The notes under the pieces: model-generated | Told to the model about the DNA's origin: nothing | The model's input: only the letters and a program-made list of their open reading frames with translations | The model's database searches: none | In this document: in pieces, positions 1-5,395 of the stretch | Layout: each line of letters starts with the position of its first letter | Position numbering within the stretch: position 1 is the first letter of the stretch | Source: an uncultured Faecalibacterium sp. | GTDB taxonomy: Bacteria > Bacillota > Clostridia > Oscillospirales > Ruminococcaceae | Length of the DNA: 8,107 nucleotides | NCBI GenBank assembly: GCA_900765705.1 | Contig: CAAFSR010000243.1 | Span: forward strand, 1-8,107 | Direction: 5' to 3' | Position numbers and translations under genes: made by a program

Positions 1-3000
1 CACCGCCCGGCTGAGGGGTGGGGGCAGGGGTAGTGCCGCCCGGCTGGGGCTCGCCGTCTACCACAGGCTTCAGGTGTTCGGGCTTTTTCCACTGGGCGTA
101 AAGGTCTACCGTAGCGCCCGCTGCCCAGTCGGTTATGGGCACGCCGTTCACCTCGTAGTTTCTGCCTGTGCCGTCCGGTTCTGTGTTCCAGCCCACAAAA
201 ACGTAGCCGCCGCGCTTGAACATACAGTTGCGCAGCACAACATTCTCGTCGGGCTTGTAGGTCACGATCTTTACCGCTTCCACAGTGGGGTCGAGTACGT
301 CCTCCGGCAGGGGGTCGGGGTCAAAACCAAAGTCCTCGTCCATATCCTCCAGCAGGGGGTTGGGGTCAAGGTCAAGCGCAAGCTCCTCCATGGGGTCAAA
401 GTTTGCGTGGTAGCGCACAGTCAGGGCTTTCTTCGCCGGGGCTCGGTTCGGGCCGGTGCGCCAAACGGCGTAAAGGACTTTCTTGTTCTCGTTCGGCCAA
501 GTTTTGACCTTACTGCTCACCGTGGTAACGTCCGGGTTAACGCCATTCACTGGGTCAATACTGGCCAGCTTGAAAATCTCGTCATCGCTGGTGGGGTTTT
601 TCTCCGTGCTCCAGCCAATATGGGTTAGATTATTATTCGGTTGATGACTAAGCACCACCTTCGGGAAACGTATGGTCTCATCATAGGACGAAACCAGTTT
701 CGTTGCGCCATCAGTAACAGTAATACCGCCGTTGTAATCAAAGGTGATTTGGTTTCTCGTATCCTTCTCGTACACCACATAAATGGTATCGCCGGTGTAG
801 GTATTGCTCGAGGTGTCACCAAAATAGTGGATATCGGAGTTCTTGCCGGTCAGGTTACCCGTTCCCTCAGTCGTTGTCGGACCTTTATCAGTCGGTCTCT
901 CAAAGCCTACAAACAGATACCCGGTGTTTGGTACAACATTGTAGATACTATACGAACCGCCGTAGTTGCGCATCCACTGGTAATAGGAGATTTTTCCTTC
1001 CAGCGTCTGCGGCTTACCGCAGGAATTCAAATCAAATTTGCCGTATCGTTCTGCATCTGTTGCGTTAGAAACCGGGGAGTAAGTGCCATCGTCATTCTTC
1101 AGCGCAGGGATAACGTTCAGCAGATAGCGCTTGCGCTTGATTGAGATCGTCACCTCACCGTTCGCGGGCAATGTGGTAAACGTATATTCGTCTTTGAGCT
1201 GCCAGACATCCTCCGGCGGGGTAGTACCGGCAATATCCTTGGTTTTTTCGGTTATCTTGGCTTTGAGCGCATTCCACACCTCCGTATTCTCGGTTTTGCT
1301 CAGCGTCAAGGACGTATTGCCGTAGACGTAAACCTTGCCAAGTGCTACGGCATCGTCAAAGCCGTCGCCGCCCTGGTTATTTTCGGGGAACGACTGGTTC
1401 GCAGCATCCCATGTTGTCCAGCCTATGTCACGGCCAAATTGCACCTTTACCATGTAAGGTTTCTTCCAAATGGCGTAAAGGGTGCGGCATACGGTCTGGT
1501 CATCTTTGTCTGGCAAAGTATCGTTATTCGATACGGTCGGTCTGGCAGGCCATGTAACGCTGCTCACATCAGCACCAGCAGCATAGAGCGTCTGACCGGT
1601 ATAGTCCTTGGTGGTGCTCCAGCCCGCAAACTCTTTTCCATCAGGCGCAATAAAATCACAGTCCGTAAGGGGGTTTGCCAATTTCATACCGTCTGTATAT
1701 TGAAAGGTCGTATGCGCGCCGTGGTAAAGGTTTGTATCCTCCCTGCCGCCGGTGCCGCCGTTGGCATAATAGGTTATGCCGTCCACAAAACACACGTTGT
1801 AGCAGTAGCGCGGGTAGCTGCCCGCAGCATGGGAGATGCCGCCCCCCCTTGTGTTGTACAGAGTTTTATCAACCGGTTCGCCTTCCAGCTTGCCTTGGTA
1901 CACACGGTAGTGCGTCTTTCCATCTCCGCTTTCATCCTTGGTTTGGGTGTGTGTCAGCACATCATTTGCATAGATGAAAACATTGCCGTCGGCATCCGCA
2001 TCGTACGCATAGCCGTCCTTCACACGGTGCAGATACAGCTGGAACTTTGTTCCGTAGGGGAAAGTGCCCCAGTAATCATCACCACCGGGATACCAGAACC
2101 CGTCTGACCAAGTTGTACCATCATCCACGGACACCTTAATATTCACAAAACTGGCAATTCTGCTGCCTTGGTTGCCGCTCTTTCCGCAATCCGTACAGCT
2201 TTCCTTGTTTGTAATGCCGTTCACATCCAGCCAGTACCACTTGCGCACAAGGTTCAGGTTGATGGTCTGGGTTTTATTGTTTGCTTGAAAATCCGCTTTC
2301 GGGGTCAGGGCGCGTGACAAATCCTCCCAGCAGCGGGTATCTTCCTCCCCATCTGTTCCGGAAGGTCGGGGGCGCATCCATGTCTCATTAGTAGCAGCAT
2401 TTCCCAAAGGCGTTCCCCACGCATCTGCACAGCCGTACTCCAGAACATAGGTTTCCTTGGGCACAGAAGTTGTGTCTGTCACGTTTCCGTTTGCATCAAC
2501 CACATTCACGGCTTGAACGTGCGTCCCGCTGTTTGTAAGCTGCAGCTTCTGCTCATATACGTTGATGGTATAGGTAACGCTTTGTTTTGTGATGTTAAAG
2601 GTAAAGGTAAGCGTATCGGAGTAAGTGCCGCTCATAGTGGCTTGGCTGGGGTCTGTCACGTTGACCGAGAAATTGGTAGCAAACTTACGCGCACCTGTGG
2701 TGCTGTCATATTTGGGGTCGGTTGAATCGAGTTCACCCGTGCCATAGTGCAGCGTATTATTCTCATAGTGCGCTATTGCTTTTCCATCTTCACGATCATC
2801 TGTGGTCAGCGTATAATCCACCTTCGGCGTATCTGCCGCCGTTGCATCGTCATACGCCAGTTTCCATTTATTGTTCGATTCAATGCCGATATTCAACAAG
2901 CGGTACTGCTTCAGCTGTGCCTTAACTTCCAGCTCACCCGTATTCGTCCCGCTTTTCACCTCCACGGTGGTGGGGATGGTAACGGTATAGCCATCGGTCG

Positions 3001-3160
3001 CAAGCTTATCGATAGTGTTCGTGCCCGGTTCGGCGGTAACATTCGGCTCATAGTCCAGCACTTCCTGCTCCGGCGTTTCAGCAAGCGCAATTCCACCCAC
3101 CGCAAGGCACAAAGCCAGCGCAAAGGCAAGGCTTAGCAGTTTTTTTACACAATGCTTCAT
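1..3160 (-). CDS. large secreted multi-module surface protein with InlB-B-type repeats (partial, C-terminus outside window)
   Basis: The minus frame stays open from ATG at 3160 to the window edge (at least 1053 residues). The start is fixed by GGAGGA at 3165-3170 and a signal peptide (KK at 6-7, hydrophobic core, cleavage after ALA at 25-27). Residues 28-195 form a beta-rich module (YTVTIPTTVEV near 58, GTYSDTLTFTFNI near 178-191) resembling the neighbouring 226-aa protein. Residues about 200-460 I cannot assign; they hold a CxxC (C322, C325). Listeria-Bacteroides/InlB-B-type modules lie at about 460-567 (YYANGG, FAGWSTT, LYAIWKK), 803-898 (ITFDYNGG, HIGWSTE, LYAVWRT) and 914-1026 (VFVGWNTEPDGTG, LYAQWKK), with a divergent one near 725-800 (LFVGFERP, YVVYEKD). 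The third carries an acidic D/P-rich insert (about 919-958). The visible end is a Gly/Pro/Thr linker, suggesting a wall anchor or another domain beyond the edge. Such modules occur in adhesins and wall proteins; an adhesive role is inference. Confidence 0.88.
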   Translation of the reverse strand, partial: MKHCVKKLLSLAFALALCLAVGGIALAETPEQEVLDYEPNVTAEPGTNTIDKLATDGYTVTIPTTVEVKSGTNTGELEVKAQLKQYRLLNIGIESNNKWKLAYDDATAADTPKVDYTLTTDDREDGKAIAHYENNTLHYGTGELDSTDPKYDSTTGARKFATNFSVNVTDPSQATMSGTYSDTLTFTFNITKQSVTYTINVYEQKLQLTNSGTHVQAVNVVDANGNVTDTTSVPKETYVLEYGCADAWGTPLGNAATNETWMRPRPSGTDGEEDTRCWEDLSRALTPKADFQANNKTQTINLNLVRKWYWLDVNGITNKESCTDCGKSGNQGSRIASFVNIKVSVDDGTTWSDGFWYPGGDDYWGTFPYGTKFQLYLHRVKDGYAYDADADGNVFIYANDVLTHTQTKDESGDGKTHYRVYQGKLEGEPVDKTLYNTRGGGISHAAGSYPRYCYNVCFVDGITYYANGGTGGREDTNLYHGAHTTFQYTDGMKLANPLTDCDFIAPDGKEFAGWSTTKDYTGQTLYAAGADVSSVTWPARPTVSNNDTLPDKDDQTVCRTLYAIWKKPYMVKVQFGRDIGWTTWDAANQSFPENNQGGDGFDDAVALGKVYVYGNTSLTLSKTENTEVWNALKAKITEKTKDIAGTTPPEDVWQLKDEYTFTTLPANGEVTISIKRKRYLLNVIPALKNDDGTYSPVSNATDAERYGKFDLNSCGKPQTLEGKISYYQWMRNYGGSYSIYNVVPNTGYLFVGFERPTDKGPTTTEGTGNLTGKNSDIHYFGDTSSNTYTGDTIYVVYEKDTRNQITFDYNGGITVTDGATKLVSSYDETIRFPKVVLSHQPNNNLTHIGWSTEKNPTSDDEIFKLASIDPVNGVNPDVTTVSSKVKTWPNENKKVLYAVWRTGPNRAPAKKALTVRYHANFDPMEELALDLDPNPLLEDMDEDFGFDPDPLPEDVLDPTVEAVKIVTYKPDENVVLRNCMFKRGGYVFVGWNTEPDGTGRNYEVNGVPITDWAAGATVDLYAQWKKPEHLKPVVDGEPQPGGTTPAPTPQPGG
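346..369 (-). repeat. second copy of a 45-nt-period in-frame repeat encoding an acidic segment
   Basis: The 24 bases at 346-369 match 301-324 at 22 positions, with a 45-nt (15-codon) period. They encode the related peptides LDPNPLLEDM and FDPDPLPEDV. A more degenerate third unit (FDPMEELALD) lies just N-terminal. The repeat sits inside the third InlB-B-type module of the large surface protein. Confidence 0.75.
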
Positions 3161-3203
3161 CGTATCCTCCTTGTGTGGGGTGGTTGTTTTTTGCCGCAAA
3201 ATC

Positions 3204-3240
3204 AAAAAAAAGGGGAGAGGGAACAACTCCCATCTCCCCT
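3204..3240 (-). terminator. intrinsic terminator between the two secreted-protein genes
   Basis: Read on the minus strand, AGGGGAGA pairs with TCTCCCCT. Three more G-C pairs lie inside after a one-base bulge, and eight consecutive T follow. It lies 37 nt after the stop of the 226-aa gene and about 40 nt before the start of the large gene. The remaining space is too short for an obvious separate promoter, so the large gene probably depends on read-through. Confidence 0.85.
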
Positions 3241-3277
3241 TTGGGCTTCAGGTATTATTCAGGTTTGGGTGCGGGGG

Positions 3278-3958
3278 TTAGTCAACAATCTTACTAGAAA
3301 AAACGACGGTGCCTTTATATTCGCCAGCCTTTTCAGCAACATTAGCTGTTTTTTCAGCGGTATTCAAAACAAACAGCAAATCCTGAGAAGAAGTGTCCGT
3401 ACCAGAGGGAACCGCCAGGACCTCGTACTTATCGTCGCTCAGATTTGTCCTGTTACCACCAGCAGCAGGCTTGTAAATGTCAAAGTAAAGCTCTTCATTA
3501 GTGCCGGCCACCTCCACATAGAATTTACCATCTTTATAAGACGTACCATTATTTTTTCCTGTATCAACGGTAATCTGCAGTTTCTTACCGACACCAATAA
3601 CGTTCTTGGTGACCTCAACCCTCGGTGCATTGCCCTTCCATGCCTTGCCTCCGGCTTCCTGCTCAGCCATCTGGCCCTTTGCTGTGCTTCCGCTCAAATT
3701 GGCCTCGACCGTAGAAGTGTTACCCACACCAGCATTTTTACCAAAGTCAATGGTAGTCGGAACAGACCAACTATAACTTTCCGTAACCTTGTAAAGGACA
3801 CTGGTGTGCCCGACCCCAATACCAAAAGAACTAGTACCATTGACATTCAGCGGACCCATCTCCGGAGTAGTAGCAGTCGCAAACACCGGGGTCGCGCACA
3901 CGGACACCGCCAGAGAAGCTGCAAGGAGCAGGGAGGCGGCCTTTTTTGTTAACTTCAT
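3278..3958 (-). CDS. small secreted surface protein, unknown family, sharing a module with the large surface protein
   Basis: This 226-aa protein has a clear signal peptide (KLTKK, an Ala/Leu/Val core, cleavage after VFA at residue 27). The mature part of about 199 residues is Gly/Thr/Asn/Lys-rich, apparently all beta, with no second membrane span, no LPxTG and no cysteines. YSWSVPTTIDF (62-72) and the C-terminal GEYKGTVVFSSKI (212-224) echo YTVTIPTTVEV and GTYSDTLTFTFNI in the N-terminal module of the large protein, so both probably share a beta-sandwich-like fold. As the smaller gene ahead of a leaky terminator it may be the abundant subunit, with the large protein the minor one; that is inference from layout. 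The start is unusual: no good ribosome binding site lies directly before ATG 3958. The signal peptide and the absence of an in-frame upstream start support this ATG. I do not recognise a named family. Confidence 0.85.
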   Translation of the reverse strand: MKLTKKAASLLLAASLAVSVCATPVFATATTPEMGPLNVNGTSSFGIGVGHTSVLYKVTESYSWSVPTTIDFGKNAGVGNTSTVEANLSGSTAKGQMAEQEAGGKAWKGNAPRVEVTKNVIGVGKKLQITVDTGKNNGTSYKDGKFYVEVAGTNEELYFDIYKPAAGGNRTNLSDDKYEVLAVPSGTDTSSQDLLFVLNTAEKTANVAEKAGEYKGTVVFSSKIVD

Positions 3959-3984
3959 AATCTTTGTTCGGCAATGGGGCCCGC

Positions 3985-4019
3985 GGCTGACGGTCAGCCT
4001 TGGATTTGCCTACTCCTTT
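3985..4019 (-). promoter_or_regulatory. 5' leader with a displaced Shine-Dalgarno-like AAAGGAG and a hairpin before the 226-aa gene
   Basis: AAAGGAG (4013-4019) lies 54 nt upstream of the ATG at 3958 with no start codon at usable distance behind it. Between them GGCTGA-CCG-TCAGCC (3985-3999) forms a perfect 6-bp hairpin. The ATG itself is preceded only by GAACAAAGATT. The hairpin may shorten the distance, or initiation may be weak or controlled. This reading is tentative. Confidence 0.4.
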
Positions 4020-4034
4020 CACACCTTATGGTAG

Positions 4035-4066
4035 TTTATCCCCAATTCAGTTTTTTTTATCGTCAA
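4035..4066 (-). promoter_or_regulatory. weak candidate promoter upstream of the 226-aa gene
   Basis: On the minus strand TTGACG (4066-4061) and GATAAA (4040-4035) are separated by 20 bp, longer than the usual 16-18, with an A8 run in the spacer. I see no minus-strand terminator between the membrane-anchored gene and this point, so read-through from the riboswitch promoter would also supply the gene. Confidence 0.25.
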
Positions 4067-4095
4067 CACTGCCGGTTTTGCCCGCTGTAGGGGGC

Positions 4096-4896
4096 TTAGC
4101 CCACGGTCAGTGTCAGCTTCACGATGCCGCTGTTGGTCTTGGTGGCGCGGTCCGAACAATAGGGCTGGCACACCACATAGGCCGGGTACTCGCCGGGGGC
4201 AAGGGCGCGGGTCATCTCCATCTTCTGCACATACAGCCCGGGCGCTACAAGGCCGGACTGGAACAGCAGCTCGTCCCCGTCCTCCAGATACAGCCCAAAG
4301 GAGATATAGTAGCACTCCTCCTTACCGGTCACGGTAAAGGTGTACTGCTTGCCGTCGTCGGCCTGCACGGTCAGGGGCTTTTCGCCCTTATAGTCCTTGA
4401 TGGCCTCGATGGTGTATACGCCCTCGTCGGTTTTTTGGATATCGAAATAGGCGGGGTCGGCTTCCAGCACCTTGGTCACCTCGGCCTGAATGCCCGCAAG
4501 GCGCAGGTAATGGCTCAGCTCTACGGTCTGGCCGCTGTCCACCACCAGCTTTTCCAGCTGGGTGCCGTCAAGGCTTACCCAGTCCTCGTACCACAGGTTC
4601 TCGGCGGGGTTATGGAACTCGAACCCTTGGGTGATCTTTTTGGTCTTTGCGGGGATGGTAAAGCCGCCCCAGCCCGGCAGGGTAACATTTTTGCTGCGGT
4701 CGATGGGGGTCTCGGGCTTTACATACTGCGCCTGATACTCCTCCATGGGCAGTACCGGCTGCGCATCGGCTGTGCCGGTGTTTCCGGCAGCAGGTCTGCC
4801 GCCCAGTGCGCCGGTTGCCACGATGTAGCCGCCCAGCAGCACCACCAGCGCTGCCAGCACCCCAACCACCAGTTTGTTCATGTTTTTGTTTTCCAT
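4096..4896 (-). CDS. membrane-anchored extracellular protein with two related beta-rich segments, first gene behind the riboswitch
   Basis: The 266-aa product starts MENKNMNK. It has one membrane span (about 9-28) with no cleavage site, then a Gly/Ala/Thr linker and an extracellular region of about 220 residues. Two related segments are visible. One is at about 73-130 (LPGWGGFTIPAKT, FEFHNPAEN). The other is at about 192-264 (CYYISFGLYLEDGDELL, SGLVAPG, ALAPGEYPAYV, ending SGIVKLTLTV), with a cysteine pair CQPYC at 243-247. I know similar anchored proteins next to secreted surface proteins in Clostridia but cannot name the family. A GTG nine bases upstream (4905) is open but lies one base after the GGGGAG ribosome site (4907-4912); ATG 4896, about ten bases from it, fits better. 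It would be the first gene of the c-di-GMP-controlled unit. A role in holding or assembling the two downstream proteins is inference. Confidence 0.85.
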   Translation of the reverse strand: MENKNMNKLVVGVLAALVVLLGGYIVATGALGGRPAAGNTGTADAQPVLPMEEYQAQYVKPETPIDRSKNVTLPGWGGFTIPAKTKKITQGFEFHNPAENLWYEDWVSLDGTQLEKLVVDSGQTVELSHYLRLAGIQAEVTKVLEADPAYFDIQKTDEGVYTIEAIKDYKGEKPLTVQADDGKQYTFTVTGKEECYYISFGLYLEDGDELLFQSGLVAPGLYVQKMEMTRALAPGEYPAYVVCQPYCSDRATKTNSGIVKLTLTVG

Positions 4897-4921
4897 GGGC
4901 TTCACGCTCCCCTTATTGAAT

Positions 4922-4939
4922 CGGCGGTTTTCAACGCCG
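4922..4939 (-). other. small hairpin just upstream of the ribosome binding site of the membrane-anchored gene
   Basis: CGGCG/CGCCG pair around an 8-nt loop, between the riboswitch terminator and the GGGGAG ribosome site (4907-4912). TTGAA in the loop is complementary to TTCAA nearer the ribosome site, so an alternative fold exists. It may shield or present the ribosome site; no function is shown. Confidence 0.4.
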
Positions 4940-4946
4940 GAACATC

Positions 4947-4976
4947 AAAAAAGGCTGCCCAACCGTGTGGGCAGCC
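4947..4976 (-). terminator. intrinsic terminator, probable expression platform of the c-di-GMP riboswitch
   Basis: On the minus strand GGCTGCCC-ACACGGTT-GGGCAGCC forms an 8-bp, GC-rich stem followed at once by TTTTTT. It lies about 95 nt after the riboswitch aptamer and 50 nt before the start of the membrane-anchored gene, with no gene upstream on this strand to terminate. That placement is typical of a transcriptional expression platform. Confidence 0.88.
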
Positions 4977-5049
4977 TTGTACATACGAGCAAAAGCGAAG
5001 CGTCCCCCAAAAAAGGGTACACCTGTAGCTTTGGACGATTCCGGCACAC

Positions 5050-5065
5050 GGAGGTTCTCTCCTCC
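5050..5065 (-). other. linker hairpin between aptamer and terminator
   Basis: GGAGG-AGAGAA-CCTCC forms a 5-bp hairpin in the leader. The CCGTGTG at its 3' side (5051-5045) is an exact 7-nt complement of CACACGG in and next to the terminator loop (4969-4963). It is therefore a candidate antiterminator or kissing element that would compete with this hairpin. Confidence 0.4.
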
Positions 5066-5069
5066 AAAC

Positions 5070-5160
5070 CGAAAGCAACCGGCTGGCATCATCCGGAACA
5101 TCTCCGGACCTAAGCCCCTATGGCTTTGCGTCCTTACCTTTCGATAAGTTTGCCCAATAA
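5070..5160 (-). ncRNA. cyclic-di-GMP class I (GEMM-I) riboswitch aptamer
   Basis: The minus strand carries the family's signature blocks in order. These are GGGCAAAC (5155-5148), then CTTATC-GAAA-GGTAAG (a 6-bp stem with the GAAA tetraloop at 5142-5139), then GGACGCAAAGCC, and a tetraloop-receptor-side segment ATAGGGGCTTAGG. Next come a variable hairpin TCCGGA-GATGT-TCCGGA (5108-5092), then GATGCCAGCCGG and GGTTGC (5080-5075). These match the conserved core known from the Vibrio Vc2 aptamer (GGGCAAACC, GAAA, GGACGCAAAGCC, GGTTACC). The second G of GGGC corresponds to Vc2 G20, where the cGAMP-preferring GEMM-Ib variant has A, so c-di-GMP is the predicted ligand. With the downstream terminator it should control transcription of the surface-protein genes. 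Whether the ligand turns the unit on or off cannot be read from sequence with confidence. Confidence 0.9.
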
Positions 5161-5171
5161 ATTGCCCAATA
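5150..5171. repeat. 12-bp-period duplication at the 5' edge of the riboswitch aptamer
   Basis: TTGCCCAATA occurs at 5150-5159 and again at 5162-5171. On the minus strand this gives two successive TATTGGGCAA units. Only the inner one is the conserved GGGCAAA block of the aptamer; the outer one is a spare copy. Confidence 0.75.
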
Positions 5172-5179
5172 TCCTAATG

Positions 5180-5211
5180 GATGTATTAAATTGTTGATGT
5201 ATTAAATTGTT
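5180..5211. repeat. exact 16-bp tandem duplication in the riboswitch leader
   Basis: GATGTATTAAATTGTT (5180-5195) is repeated without mismatch at 5196-5211. On the minus strand it is transcribed as AACAATTTAATACATC twice, 10-40 nt after the predicted transcription start. The role is unknown: a protein-binding site, a structural spacer or a recent slippage event. Confidence 0.9.
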
Positions 5212-5227
5212 TATCTGTGTCGACGGT

Positions 5228-5257
5228 ATTATAGCATACCCCCCCCCCGGGTGTCAA
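5228..5257 (-). promoter_or_regulatory. strong sigma-A promoter with a G10 spacer, driving riboswitch and surface genes
   Basis: On the minus strand TTGACA (5257-5252) and TATAAT (5233-5228) are both perfect consensus hexamers, with an 18-bp spacer ending TATGC that supplies an extended -10 TG. Thirteen spacer bases are CCC plus ten G (G run 5248-5239). Transcription should start near 5221. Gain or loss of one G would alter the spacing, a known route to phase variation in other bacteria. Confidence 0.9.
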
Positions 5258-5271
5258 CCGGTTTTCCCGGT
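5257..5271. other. inverted repeat abutting the -35 box
   Basis: ACCGG-TTTTC-CCGGT is a 5-bp perfect inverted repeat whose inner edge touches the -35 hexamer of the minus promoter. It could be half-sites for a regulator, but it is short and could be chance. Confidence 0.3.
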
Positions 5272-5395
5272 GTTTCGTTTATATTTTATGTTGTATTCTT
5301 TAATGCAACTGTCGAAAACGTTTAAATGATGGTGTTATTTTGCAGCTTTTCCTTTTTTTGTAAAGTAAGGGGGAAAGTGGGAGGGGGCGGGGTTA
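5272..5395. other. AT-rich intergenic stretch followed by a G-rich run, nothing assignable
   Basis: About 90 bp are AT-rich (TTTATATTTTATG and similar), followed by a purine-rich stretch with several G runs on the plus strand (5370-5392). I find no convincing gene, RNA or promoter pair in it. It separates the minus promoter from the palindromic repeat. Confidence 0.5.

Noticed and set aside
74..3136. Series of plus-strand open frames (74-628, 641-1144, 1439-2107, 2747-3136 and others) opposite the large surface gene.
   Set aside because: They are codon-aligned with the minus-strand gene, have no ribosome sites, start mostly at non-ATG codons and have low-complexity Val/Gly/His-rich products. 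The minus strand gives a signal peptide and recognisable repeat modules without a stop over 1053 codons.
3152..3952. 266-aa plus-strand open frame over the small secreted gene.
   Set aside because: It crosses the terminator and the reverse complement of a signal-peptide gene; the product is unstructured and no promoter or ribosome site precedes it.
3831..4022. GTG-started 63-aa minus-strand frame overlapping the start of the small secreted gene.
   Set aside because: The AAAGGAG at 4013-4019 lies inside its first codons and not upstream, and the peptide has no coding character; the overlapping signal peptide is convincing.
4897..4905. GTG at 4905 as the start of the membrane-anchored gene.
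   Set aside because: Only one base separates it from the GGGGAG ribosome site; the ATG at 4896 is at workable distance and yields a normal anchored N-terminus.
5070..5160. GEMM-Ib (3',3'-cGAMP) specificity or a c-di-GMP-II aptamer with a ribozyme.
   Set aside because: The position equivalent to Vc2 G20 is G, not the A of cGAMP-type aptamers. The core matches class I, not class II, and the 95-nt linker is too short for a group I intron.
5180..5211. CRISPR repeats.
   Set aside because: There are only two units, directly abutting without spacers, and no cas gene nearby.
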